A stretch of DNA of 64,000 nt from Ga0077560 sp046330435 (GTDB lineage Bacteria; Actinomycetota; Thermoleophilia; Miltoncostaeales; Miltoncostaeaceae). Of this stretch, positions 18,301 through 25,382 are shown piece after piece. The first letter of the stretch is position 1. Every line of letters starts with the position of its first letter. The notes beneath the pieces are model-generated. The model was not told the origin of the DNA, made no database searches, and saw only the letters and a list, made by a program, of their open reading frames with translations. Location: assembly GCA_046330435.1 (NCBI GenBank), contig JAXLST010000006.1, positions 1 through 64,000 of the forward strand. The letters are read 5' to 3'. The translations under genes and the position numbers were made by a program.

Positions 18301-18401
18301 GTCGCGCCGATGGGCGCGGCGCCGGCGGGAAGGGCCGTGACAAGGCAGATCACGGCGCACAGGCCGAGGGCGCGCGCGAGCGGTGCTCGTCTCATGGTCA
18401 T
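15342..18401 (-). CDS. Secreted TolB/PD40-like beta-propeller protein
   Basis: ATG 18401; 1019 residues. A signal peptide spans ~1-28 (ending AGAAP). About 14 repeats of VSADGxxVAFxSxAxNL-GDxN-G-DVFVRD follow (~35-880), the pattern of PD40/TolB propeller blades, enough for two propellers. The C-terminal ~115 residues (RGTILRFTLDRAATVTLVVERP, RCTARVRVG, GANTVRFTGVFARRALRPG) form the Ig-like module often found at the end of secreted Solirubrobacterales proteins. Likely extracellular; no enzymatic motif. It is convergent with the SPFH gene and divergent from the PAP2 gene. Confidence 0.8.
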   Translation of the reverse strand: MTMRRAPLARALGLCAVICLVTALPAGAAPIGATLLVDRPSGNGALPDDGVAASRVAGPRSVSADGTFVVVVSDSDGLDPAAGADRNRHCYLRNTRTGTTTLIDRADGPAGTVGNGSCTEAAISADGSLVAFTSLASNLVPGDTNGTLDVFVRTADATFRASVAGDGSELALPSSAPDVTRTGSGLLRTTLVSFQTAAAIDPGDANGTTDVYVRRIRILQPALTTLVSRGGAVAAAAGGYGASMTADGQQIAFITAAPLDAADPVNGDTDAYVRDVGAGTTVLASRPTGLAGKQDGLVYAAQITRDGSGVAFITDARNLGGTLPATTSRAVYFRRFPATTTPVSVADGGGAVVADGAAASVSVSDAGSWVAFESTATNLGDGAPAGMSVHVRDVLGGRTLLASRADGAAGAPAADVAGAAVSGDGGLVMFSAPAPGIVAGDTGDSRQVFSRNVPAGTTRRVSRATGPDTAPAAQRVNSSSLGLAVPEGVSDGRATSSRAVSADGRYVVFSSQSDGLLPAPSRFAQVLLRDMATGETRVISRTAAGVPGDGDSSDPVITPDGATVAFASRAPALGGSARGQVLVWRRETGALSVASATPAGQAGSDFSGEPSLSDDGSRVAFVSQAANLGVPAGAQQVLMRSLATGGLEVVSRLPGASGAPVPDGANQPAISGDGARVAFATRTAVPGSGDTGTGTDVYVRDLASGETIWASRADAGRPAVAGNATGPSLNGDGTVVAFASAAPGLTADDPDAVLDVFTRNLPAGRTVLQSRSTAGLKANQDAFLPIISRDGTRVAFVSAAPNLVGDDLDGTHDVFLRDAGTGQTTAVSRVDGPNGTMLGALPQSLGASPDLACVAFESNRPELVPGGHRSQDFWHVYLRAAAGPCAVPPPGTGAGPGTTARATVSRVSLRPARFRPGTARARGTILRFTLDRAATVTLVVERPTAGRRRGRVCIAGRRTGTRCTARVRVGSRVIRGAAGANTVRFTGVFARRALRPGVHRLRITPEGGTPVAIRFTVLR

Positions 18402-18573
18402 CCGGCTCCGGTGCGGCGGGGCCGTTCGCCCCGCGGACGGCTGACGTCCCGGTCCCCGTGGCGAGCCTCCGCCCCCGGGCCCCCGCTGGTCAAGTGTGTC
18501 GATCGGGATTGCGCTCATCTTCACGGCCCTCCGGACGGCGTGGACGACGTCCCCGACGCTACGAATGGGCGGC

Positions 18574-19557
18574 ATGCCGGTCCGTCACGGCCGCGACACA
18601 CCCGGCGTGAGCGCCGCGACGGAAGGCGACGGGGCCACCCGGTCCCGTCGGGGACCCGGCGCGATAGCGTTCGCCCACCTGGGGGTGCAGTTGGACTGGT
18701 TGCCGTGGAAGGACGCGCTGATCGTCTCGATCCCGCTGCTGGCGATCGGGACCGTCCTGCGCGGGCGCCGCGGGGCCGTGGGCGGTGCCGCCGCGTTCAT
18801 GCGCGAGACCGGCATCGTCATGGCGCTGTACACGCTGTGGACGTACATGGGCTCGCTGTCGCTGCGGCACGTCGACGGGGCGATGTCCCGCGGTGAGTCG
18901 GTGTGGGAGGTCGAGCGGGCCCTCCACATCTCCACCGAGGCCGCGATCCAGCGGTTCTTCCTGGAACATGAGGGCCTCGTGCGGTTCTTCAACCAGTACT
19001 ACGCCTGGGTGCACGTGCCCGCGCTGGTGGTGTTCCTGGTGTGGCTGTTCCTGCGCCACCGCGACCGGTACCCGGAGTGGCGCACCACCCTGGCCGTCCT
19101 CACGGGCGTGTGCTTCACCATCCAGCTCATCTCGGTGGCGCCGCCGCGGATGTACCCCGAGTTCGGCTTCGTGGACACGGGCGCCGCGTTCGGGCAGTCG
19201 GTCTACGGGCGGCTCGGCGACCCCGGCCCCGCCCAGCTGGGGGCGATGCCGTCGGTGCACATCGCCTGGGCGGTGCTCATCGTCTGGGCCGTCGTCGCCG
19301 TCTCACGCAGGCGGTGGCGGTGGCTGGCGGTGGGCCACGCGGCCCTGACGTTCCTGGTCGTGGTCGCCACGGCGAACCACTGGTGGCTCGACGGCATCGT
19401 CGCCACCGCCCTGCTGGTGACGGTGCGCCTCGCCCTGCCCGCGATGTACGCCCTGGGCCGCGCGGTGCGGACGGCCGTGGCGCCCCCCGCCCCGGCGCCG
19501 GCCATCGGGCTGGTCGCCGAGGAGGCCACGGAGCCCTCCGGCTCCGGCCCCGGCTGA
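18574..19557 (+). CDS. PAP2-superfamily membrane phosphatase/transferase
   Basis: About 327 residues from ATG 18574; ATG 18565 and GTG 18607 are alternatives and none has a strong ribosome site. Six hydrophobic helices are visible. The catalytic motifs of the inositol-phosphoceramide-synthase-like PAP2 group are present: GAMPSVHIAW (~228) and NHWWLDGIV (~267), giving the two active-site histidines and the aspartate. The expected reaction is phosphate-ester hydrolysis or headgroup exchange on membrane lipids. The tail is Pro/Ala-rich. It is convergent with the AraC regulator. Confidence 0.75.
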   Translation: MPVRHGRDTPGVSAATEGDGATRSRRGPGAIAFAHLGVQLDWLPWKDALIVSIPLLAIGTVLRGRRGAVGGAAAFMRETGIVMALYTLWTYMGSLSLRHVDGAMSRGESVWEVERALHISTEAAIQRFFLEHEGLVRFFNQYYAWVHVPALVVFLVWLFLRHRDRYPEWRTTLAVLTGVCFTIQLISVAPPRMYPEFGFVDTGAAFGQSVYGRLGDPGPAQLGAMPSVHIAWAVLIVWAVVAVSRRRWRWLAVGHAALTFLVVVATANHWWLDGIVATALLVTVRLALPAMYALGRAVRTAVAPPAPAPAIGLVAEEATEPSGSGPG

Positions 19558-19579
19558 GGCGCCCGCGGACGGCCGGTGG

Positions 19580-20584
19580 TCAGGCCCCGCCGTGACGGCG
19601 CCGCCACTCCGACGGGGCGCAGCCCACGACCCGGCGGAAGGCCCGGCTGAACGCCGCGTCCGAGCCGTATCCCAGCTCCAGGCCGATCACCGTCACCGGG
19701 TCGGACGTCTCCCGCAGGCGGGTCGCCGCGACCTGCATGCGCCACCGCGTGAGGTACTGCATCGGAGCTTCGCCGACGAACCTCCCGAACCGGTCGTGCA
19801 GCGCGGACCGGGACAGGCCCACGCGCCCGCCCAGTTCCTCCCCGGTCCACGGATGCCCGGGATCGGCGTGGATCAGCGACAGCGCGGTGCCGACGCAGGC
19901 GTCCCGCAGGCCCGCCAGCCACCCGGTCGCATCGTCCGGGAGGCGGTCGACGTACCGGCGCACCGCATCCACGAACATCATCTCGCTGAGGCGCTCCAGG
20001 ACCGCCGCGCTCCCCGGGCGCGACTCCCGGGAGCGGTCAACGGCCTCGCGGACCATCTGCACGCTCCAGCCCTCCATCCCCTCCGCCGGGATGTGCATGA
20101 GGCGCGGCAGGCACGCGATGAGCGGGTTGAACGGCCGGAGGTCGCAGCCCAGGAACCCGCAGGCCACCACGGTGAGGGACCCGTCGTCCCCCGCGTCCGG
20201 GGCGATCCTCCCGGTACCCGTCAGGGTCACGGGGATCGGTTTGGGGTCACGCGCCGTCGCCCGGTACCAGTCGAGGTCCGGCCGGGCCGGGCGCGACGAC
20301 GGGGCGCTGGCCACGACGTGCGGGTCGCCGTGCGGCACCACGACGATGTCCCCCACCCCCATCCGCACCGGTTCGCCGCCGGCGACCGAGGCCCAGGCCT
20401 GGCCCCGGGTCACCACGTGGTACTCCATCACGTGCTCCGACCCGGGCATCACGGCCGCCGCGATCTCCCCGGCCGGCGGTGCCGCCCCGGCCCACGACCG
20501 CTCGCCGCGCACGTCGTAGAACACGGCGCCGCGCAGGCGCAGGCCGCGCAGCACCTGCGACACCGTGTCGTGCGTCGTCTCCGC
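19580..20584 (-). CDS. AraC family transcriptional regulator (cupin_6 type)
   Basis: GTG 20584 follows GGGAAGG; 334 residues. The first ~190 residues are a cupin-like sensor (VMEYHVVTRGQAWASVAGG, VVVPHGDPHVV). The C-terminal ~100 residues hold two helix-turn-helix motifs (GRVGLSRSALHDRFGRFVGE and GYGSDAAFSRAFRRVVG). It is divergently transcribed from a methyltransferase-SnoaL pair across a 156-base gap, so local control of those genes is likely. The effector is unknown. Confidence 0.9.
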   Translation of the reverse strand, partial: AETTHDTVSQVLRGLRLRGAVFYDVRGERSWAGAAPPAGEIAAAVMPGSEHVMEYHVVTRGQAWASVAGGEPVRMGVGDIVVVPHGDPHVVASAPSSRPARPDLDWYRATARDPKPIPVTLTGTGRIAPDAGDDGSLTVVACGFLGCDLRPFNPLIACLPRLMHIPAEGMEGWSVQMVREAVDRSRESRPGSAAVLERLSEMMFVDAVRRYVDRLPDDATGWLAGLRDACVGTALSLIHADPGHPWTGEELGGRVGLSRSALHDRFGRFVGEAPMQYLTRWRMQVAATRLRETSDPVTVIGLELGYGSDAAFSRAFRRVVGCAPSEWRRRHGGA

Positions 20585-20740
20585 CACGCGGGGCCTTCCC
20601 GGTCCTCCATGGCCGGCCGTGCGCCGGTCCCCGATCGCGGACGCCGGACGCGCGATCAAGTCTCCCCGACGGACGGAGCGGCGGCAATCACCCGGGGCGG
20701 CGACGCTCGGGCTCCGCACGTCAACGAAATGGAGACCCGC

Positions 20741-21820
20741 ATGACCACCGTGACCGATCCCCCGGCCATCGACATGGAGAAGCTGATGGCCTTCGTATTC
20801 CGCGCCGTCGACGAGGTCGGCGCCACCCTCAACGCCGCGCTCGTCGTGATGGGCGACAAACTCGGGCTCTACCGGGGCCTCGCGGACGGCGCCGCCCTCA
20901 CCCCCACCGAGCTGGCCGAACGCACAGGCGTCGCCGAGCGCTACGTGAGGGAGTGGCTGAACGCCCAGGCCGCCGGCGCCTGGGTGGACTACGACCCGGA
21001 GACGGGCCGGTACCGCCTCCCGCCGGAGCACGCGGTCGCCCTCACCCGGGACGACAGCCCGGCCTACCTGCCCGGCTTCTTCCAGATCGCGGTCGGCGCG
21101 GTGCTGGACGCGCCACGCGTCATCCAGGTCGCGCGCGACGGCGACGGGCTGGGCTGGCACGAGCACAACCACGATGTGTTCGACGGGTGCGAGCGGTTCT
21201 TCCGCCCCGGGTACCACGCGAACCTCCTGTCCTCCTGGCTCCCGGCCCTGGACGGGGTGGTGGACCGCCTCCGGCGCGGCGCACGCGTCGCGGACGTCGG
21301 CTGCGGCCACGGCGCGTCGACGGTGCTGATGGCCGAGGCGTTCCCGGCCTCGACGTTCGTCGGCACCGACTACCACCCGGCCTCGGTCGCGACCGCCCGC
21401 TCCCGGGCCGAGGACGCGGGCGTCGCCGACCGCGTGCGGTTCGCGACGGCCGCCGCCACCGAGTTCCCCGGGGAGGGATTCGACCTGGTGACGATGTTCG
21501 ACTGCCTCCACGACCTGGGCGACCCCGTGGGCGCCGCGCGCCACGTGCGCCGGGCGCTGAGCGCGGACGGGACGTGGATGATCGTCGAGCCTGCCGCGGG
21601 CGACCGCATCGAGGACAACCTGACCCCGGTCGGCAGGGCGTACTACGGCTTCTCGACGCTGCTGTGCACCCCCGCCTCGCTCTCGCAGGACGTCGGGCTG
21701 GCGCTCGGCGCGCAGGCAGGCGAGGCCATGATCCGGCGGGTCGTCGAGGAGGCCGGGTTCACCCGGTTCCGGCGCGTCGCCGAGACGCCGTTCAACCACG
21801 TCTTCGAGGTGCGGCCGTGA
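20741..21820 (+). CDS. Class I SAM-dependent methyltransferase with N-terminal winged helix
   Basis: ATG 20741 preceded by GGAG; 359 residues. Residues ~10-90 form a dimerisation/winged-helix domain (LTPTELAERTGVAERYVREWL), as in small-molecule O-methyltransferases. The SAM motif VADVGCGHGAST is near residue 185, followed by FVGTDYHPASVATA and DLVTMFDCLHDLGDP. The family methylates small molecules such as phenols or polyketides; the substrate is not predictable. It overlaps the next gene by GTGA, so the two are co-translated. Confidence 0.85.
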   Translation: MTTVTDPPAIDMEKLMAFVFRAVDEVGATLNAALVVMGDKLGLYRGLADGAALTPTELAERTGVAERYVREWLNAQAAGAWVDYDPETGRYRLPPEHAVALTRDDSPAYLPGFFQIAVGAVLDAPRVIQVARDGDGLGWHEHNHDVFDGCERFFRPGYHANLLSSWLPALDGVVDRLRRGARVADVGCGHGASTVLMAEAFPASTFVGTDYHPASVATARSRAEDAGVADRVRFATAAATEFPGEGFDLVTMFDCLHDLGDPVGAARHVRRALSADGTWMIVEPAAGDRIEDNLTPVGRAYYGFSTLLCTPASLSQDVGLALGAQAGEAMIRRVVEEAGFTRFRRVAETPFNHVFEVRP

Positions 21821-22170
21821 CCACCGACGCCACATCCCTCCTGGAGCGCCACCTCACCGCGTTCGCGGCCGGGGACCTGGACGCCATCGTCGGCGACTAC
21901 ACGCACGACGCCGTGATGATCACGCAGGACGGGACGTTCCGGGGCCCCGAGGAGATCCGCGGGTTCTTCGGCGGCCTGCTGGAGGGCCCCTTCGCGCCGG
22001 GGACGTACGACCTCACCATGGACTCGGTGACGGCCGCCGGCACGGCGCTGCACATCGTGTGGCATGCCAGCTGCGCGTCCGCGGACGTCCTGATGGCCAC
22101 GGACACGTTCGTGCTGCGCGGCGGGCGCATCGCCACCCAGACCTACGCGGCGCTGTTCGGCCCGAAGTAG
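21817..22170 (+). CDS. SnoaL-like (NTF2-fold) small protein
   Basis: GTG 21817 overlaps the methyltransferase stop by four bases; 117 residues. The pattern LLERHLTAFAAGDLDAIVGDYTHDAVMIT, then FRGPEEIRGFF, is the typical helix-strand start of SnoaL/NTF2-fold proteins. These serve as small cyclases, isomerases or binding proteins. Co-translation with a methyltransferase suggests they act on the same small molecule. No catalytic residues can be assigned with certainty. Confidence 0.85.
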   Translation: MTTDATSLLERHLTAFAAGDLDAIVGDYTHDAVMITQDGTFRGPEEIRGFFGGLLEGPFAPGTYDLTMDSVTAAGTALHIVWHASCASADVLMATDTFVLRGGRIATQTYAALFGPK

Positions 22171-22177
22171 CGCGATC

Positions 22178-22208
22178 GCGTGGCCCGCCGGCGACCGGCG
22201 GGCCACGC
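22178..22208 (+). terminator. Perfect 14-bp hairpin after the SnoaL-like gene
   Basis: GCGTGGCCCGCCGG (22178-22191) pairs fully with 22195-22208 around a three-base loop. It begins seven bases after the stop codon and separates the methyltransferase operon from the ligD-like gene. Confidence 0.75.
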
Positions 22209-22226
22209 CCGCGGTACCCTCGCCAC

Positions 22227-23225
22227 ATGGAGGTGGACGCCGCAGGCCGCACCGTCGCGATCTCGAACCCCGACAAGGTGTTCTTCCCCGAGCGGGGCGA
22301 GACCAAGCTGGACCTCGTGCGGTACTACCTCGCCCTGGAGGGGCCGGTGATGCGGGCCGTCGGCGGCCGCCCGGTGCTGATGGAGCGGTACCCGGACGGG
22401 GCGGGCGGCAAGTCGTTCTTCCAGAAGCGGGTCCCGAAGGGCGCCCCGGACTGGCTGCGCACACTGGTGGTGCAGACCCCCAACGGCACGCCGTCGGAGG
22501 CCCTCGTGGCCGACGACATCGCGCACGTCGCCTGGGCCGTGAACCTGGGGTGCCTCGGGTTCCACGCCTGGCCGGTGCTGGCCGACGACCCGGAGCACGC
22601 CGACGAGCTGCGCATCGACCTGGACCCCACGCCGGGGGTGACGCTCGCGATGGTGCGCGAGGCAGCCGCGGAGGCACGGTCGCTGCTGGAGGAGGCGGGG
22701 CTGGCGGGGTTCCCCACCACGACGGGCCGCGACGGCATCCACGTCCACTGCCCGCTCACCGGCGGGTACTCCTCGCTGCAGGTGCGGGCCGCCGCGGTCG
22801 CCTTCGCCCGGGAGCTGGAGCGCCGCCGCCCCGACCTGGTCACCGCCCAGTGGTGGAAGGAGGACCGCGGCGTCCGGGTGTTCGTGGACTTCAACCAGAA
22901 CGCCCCGCACAAGACGATGTTCGCGGCGTGGGGCGCCCGCCCCAGGCCCGGGGGCCAGGTGGCGTGCCCGTTCCGATGGGAGCAGCTGCCGGACATCGAC
23001 CCGGAGGTCTTCACCATCGCCACCGTGCCCGCCCTGGTGGCCGAGCACGGCGACCCATGGGACGGGATGGAGGATCACCGGCGGTCGCTGGAGGTGCTGC
23101 TGGGGTGGTCGGAGCGCGACCTGGCCGGCGGCCTCATGGACGCGCCGTGGCCCCCGGTGTACCCGAAGATGCCGGGCGAGCCGCCCCGGGTGTCGCGCAG
23201 CCGGGCGAAGAAGCCCGGCGGCTGA
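22227..23225 (+). CDS. ligD: Stand-alone LigD-type primase-polymerase (NHEJ polymerase domain)
   Basis: ATG 22227; 332 residues, the full length of a PolDom. The archaeo-eukaryotic-primase core is clear: NPDKVFFPE at the start, RIDLDP with the metal-binding Asp pair (~133), TTTGRDGIHVHCPL, and FVDFNQNAPHKTMFAAW near the end. In bacterial non-homologous end joining this domain adds or fills in nucleotides (preferably ribonucleotides) before ligation. Here it is not fused to ligase or phosphoesterase domains, and no ku gene is within the window. The polymerase may work with separately encoded partners. Confidence 0.88.
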   Translation: MEVDAAGRTVAISNPDKVFFPERGETKLDLVRYYLALEGPVMRAVGGRPVLMERYPDGAGGKSFFQKRVPKGAPDWLRTLVVQTPNGTPSEALVADDIAHVAWAVNLGCLGFHAWPVLADDPEHADELRIDLDPTPGVTLAMVREAAAEARSLLEEAGLAGFPTTTGRDGIHVHCPLTGGYSSLQVRAAAVAFARELERRRPDLVTAQWWKEDRGVRVFVDFNQNAPHKTMFAAWGARPRPGGQVACPFRWEQLPDIDPEVFTIATVPALVAEHGDPWDGMEDHRRSLEVLLGWSERDLAGGLMDAPWPPVYPKMPGEPPRVSRSRAKKPGG

Positions 23226-23276
23226 TCAGCGCGCCCGCGTTGCCGTCCCTCTCGAGGTCCGCCCTCGGGAGGGGTG

Positions 23277-23444
23277 CTAGCCGGCGGTGTGGGTGTCGGT
23301 GAGCCGGACGGCCGGGGCGACGCGGACGGCGCGGCGCGGGAAGAGCGACCGGACGGCGGCGTACATGCGGGCCGGGAGGCTCCGGCGGCGGGTCTCGAGG
23401 GCGACGCCGTTGAGCGGGCCGCCGCTGATGCGGATGACGGTCAT
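23277..23444 (-). CDS. Small basic protein, function unknown
   Basis: A 55-residue frame from ATG 23444 to TAG 23277-23279, with GGAGG placed three bases before the start. The product begins MTVIRISGGPLNGVALETRR and is arginine-rich with no membrane helix. It fills the gap between the ligD-like gene and the GMC oxidoreductase on the opposite strand. The ribosome site and fit in the gap support a real gene; I recognise no family. Confidence 0.45.
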   Translation of the reverse strand: MTVIRISGGPLNGVALETRRRSLPARMYAAVRSLFPRRAVRVAPAVRLTDTHTAG

Positions 23445-23520
23445 GCCTCCGCGTTTCTCCGCCGCGGGCCGCTCTCCTGCCCGCGGGCGCGTGATCCGGT
23501 GCCCGGAGGTGCATATTCAG

Positions 23521-25134
23521 GTGGTCCCCACGACACCGGAGCGGGCATTGGACGACGTCGACTACCTCATCCTGGGAGGCGGCACCGCCGGGTGCATCCT
23601 CGCGAACCGCCTCACCGCGTCCGGGGTGCACCGGGTGGCGTTGGTGGAGGCCGGCGGGGAGCCGCGCAGCCCGTACATCCACATCCCGGCCGGCTTCGGG
23701 AACCTGCTGCGCAGCCCCAGGTACAACTGGGCGTACTGGTCGGAGCCGCATCCCGACACCGACGACCGCGAGATCCCGGTGCCCAGCGGCAAGGGCCTCG
23801 GGGGATCCGGCCTCATCAACGGGATGGTCTACGTGCGGGGCCAGGCCGCGGACTACGACGCCTGGGAGGCGGCGGGCGCCGCCGGGTGGGGCTGGGCCGA
23901 CGTGGAGCCGTGGTTCCGGCGCATCGAGGATTACGCCCAGGGCGGCGAGGGGCGCGGCCGGGGCGGTCCGTTCCACCTCACCCAGGTGCGTGAGCGCTTC
24001 CCGGTTGCCGACGCGTTCCTGCGCGCCGCCCAGGAGGACGGCGCCGCGCTCAACGACGACTACAACCTCGACCAGCCGGGCTACGGCTACTACCAGGTCA
24101 ACCAGTACCGGGGCCGGCGCTGGAGCCCGTACGAGGCGTGGCTCAAGCCCGCCCGCCGCCGGCCCAACCTCACGGTGCTCACCCACACCCACGCCCTGGG
24201 GCTCACCTTCGACGGTGACCGCTGCACCGGGGCGCGCGTGCGCCACGACGGCTTCGACCGGCACATCCGGGCCCGGAAGGAGGTGATCCTGGCGGCCGGC
24301 GCGATCCGCTCACCGCAGCTGCTGGAGCTGTCCGGGATCGGCCGGCCCGAGGTGCTGTCGGCGATCGGCGTGCCCGTGCGCCGGGAGCTGCCCGACGTTG
24401 GTGAGCACTACACCGACCACTACGCCCTGCGGGTGAACTGGCGGCTTCACGGCGTGAAGAGCCTCAACGAGTCCACCCGCGGCTGGCGGCTCGCCGCCGC
24501 CGTCGCGCGGTACCTGGTGCGCCGCGACGGGATCCTCACCCTCGGCCCCGCCCTGTGCCACGGGTTCGTGAGCACCGACCCGTCCGAGGACCGGCCGGAC
24601 GTGCAGTTCCTGTTCATGCACGCCAGCTACGAGAACGCCGCCAAGCGGGTGCTGGACCGGCTGCCCGGGATGACCGTGGGGATCATCCAGCAGCGGCCCC
24701 GCTCCAGCGGGTCCATCCACGCCGCCTCGGCCGACCCCCTGCGGCCGCCGGCCATCCAACCGCGGTTCCTCAGCGACCCCGACGACCGGCGCCGCGTGGT
24801 GGAGGCCATCAAGATCGCCCGGCGCCTCGCGGGCCGCCCGTCGCTCGCCTCCATGGTGGAGCGCGAGATGAACCCCGGCCCCGCGGCAGACACCGACGAG
24901 GCCCTCCTCGCCTGGGCCCGCGCCACCGGCCAGACGCTGTACCACCCGTGCGGCACCTGCCGCATGGGGCCCGGGGAGGGCTCGGTGGTGGACCTTCGCC
25001 TGCGGGTCCACGGGATGGAGGGCCTGCGCGTCGCCGACGCGTCGGTGATGCCCGCCATCACCTCCGGGAACATCCACGGGCCCGTGATCGTCGTCGCCGA
25101 ACGCGCCGCGGAGATGATCCTGGCCGACGCCTGA
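23521..25134 (+). CDS. GMC family FAD-dependent oxidoreductase (choline dehydrogenase-like)
   Basis: About 537 residues from GTG 23521 (GGAGG eleven bases upstream); TTG 23548 with GGAG is an equally good alternative giving 528. The FAD-binding motif LILGGGTAGCILANRL is at the N-terminus, GMC signature 1 is SGKGLGGSGLINGMVYVRG, and the C-terminal catalytic region reads YHPCGTCRMG and SGNIHGPVIVVAE with both histidines. The family oxidises alcohols such as choline, aromatic or polyethylene-glycol alcohols. No betaine-aldehyde dehydrogenase is nearby, so a choline role is not implied. Confidence 0.9.
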   Translation: MVPTTPERALDDVDYLILGGGTAGCILANRLTASGVHRVALVEAGGEPRSPYIHIPAGFGNLLRSPRYNWAYWSEPHPDTDDREIPVPSGKGLGGSGLINGMVYVRGQAADYDAWEAAGAAGWGWADVEPWFRRIEDYAQGGEGRGRGGPFHLTQVRERFPVADAFLRAAQEDGAALNDDYNLDQPGYGYYQVNQYRGRRWSPYEAWLKPARRRPNLTVLTHTHALGLTFDGDRCTGARVRHDGFDRHIRARKEVILAAGAIRSPQLLELSGIGRPEVLSAIGVPVRRELPDVGEHYTDHYALRVNWRLHGVKSLNESTRGWRLAAAVARYLVRRDGILTLGPALCHGFVSTDPSEDRPDVQFLFMHASYENAAKRVLDRLPGMTVGIIQQRPRSSGSIHAASADPLRPPAIQPRFLSDPDDRRRVVEAIKIARRLAGRPSLASMVEREMNPGPAADTDEALLAWARATGQTLYHPCGTCRMGPGEGSVVDLRLRVHGMEGLRVADASVMPAITSGNIHGPVIVVAERAAEMILADA

Positions 25135-25164
25135 CCCCTCCCCCCGGGGCCCCGCACCGGGGCG

Positions 25165-25198
25165 TGGCCAATTGGCCGCCGCGGTGGCCAATTGGCCA
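25165..25198 (+). promoter_or_regulatory. Tandem palindromic operator candidate
   Basis: TGGCCAATTGGCC occurs at 25165-25177 and TGGCCAATTGGCCA at 25185-25198, exactly 20 bases apart. Each core GGCCAATTGGCC is a perfect palindrome. Two sites two helical turns apart in the 248-base gap before the sugar-dehydrogenase-like gene are typical of cooperative repressor binding. I see no other feature in 25135-25382 apart from the downstream ribosome site. Confidence 0.5.
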
Positions 25199-25382
25199 AC
25201 CGGGCGGCGGTGCGGACGCCGCCCACCACGGGCCCGCGGCCCGGTGAACGGCATTCGGCGGTTTTCGCACCACCGGCGTGCCGCGGGGCTCAGGTCCCCT
25301 CCCCCGCGTGCCGACCCGCCGCCCACGGCAGGGCGGAAAGCGCAACCCGTCCCGCCGCCGGCTCACCGCCCTGGAGGGGACC

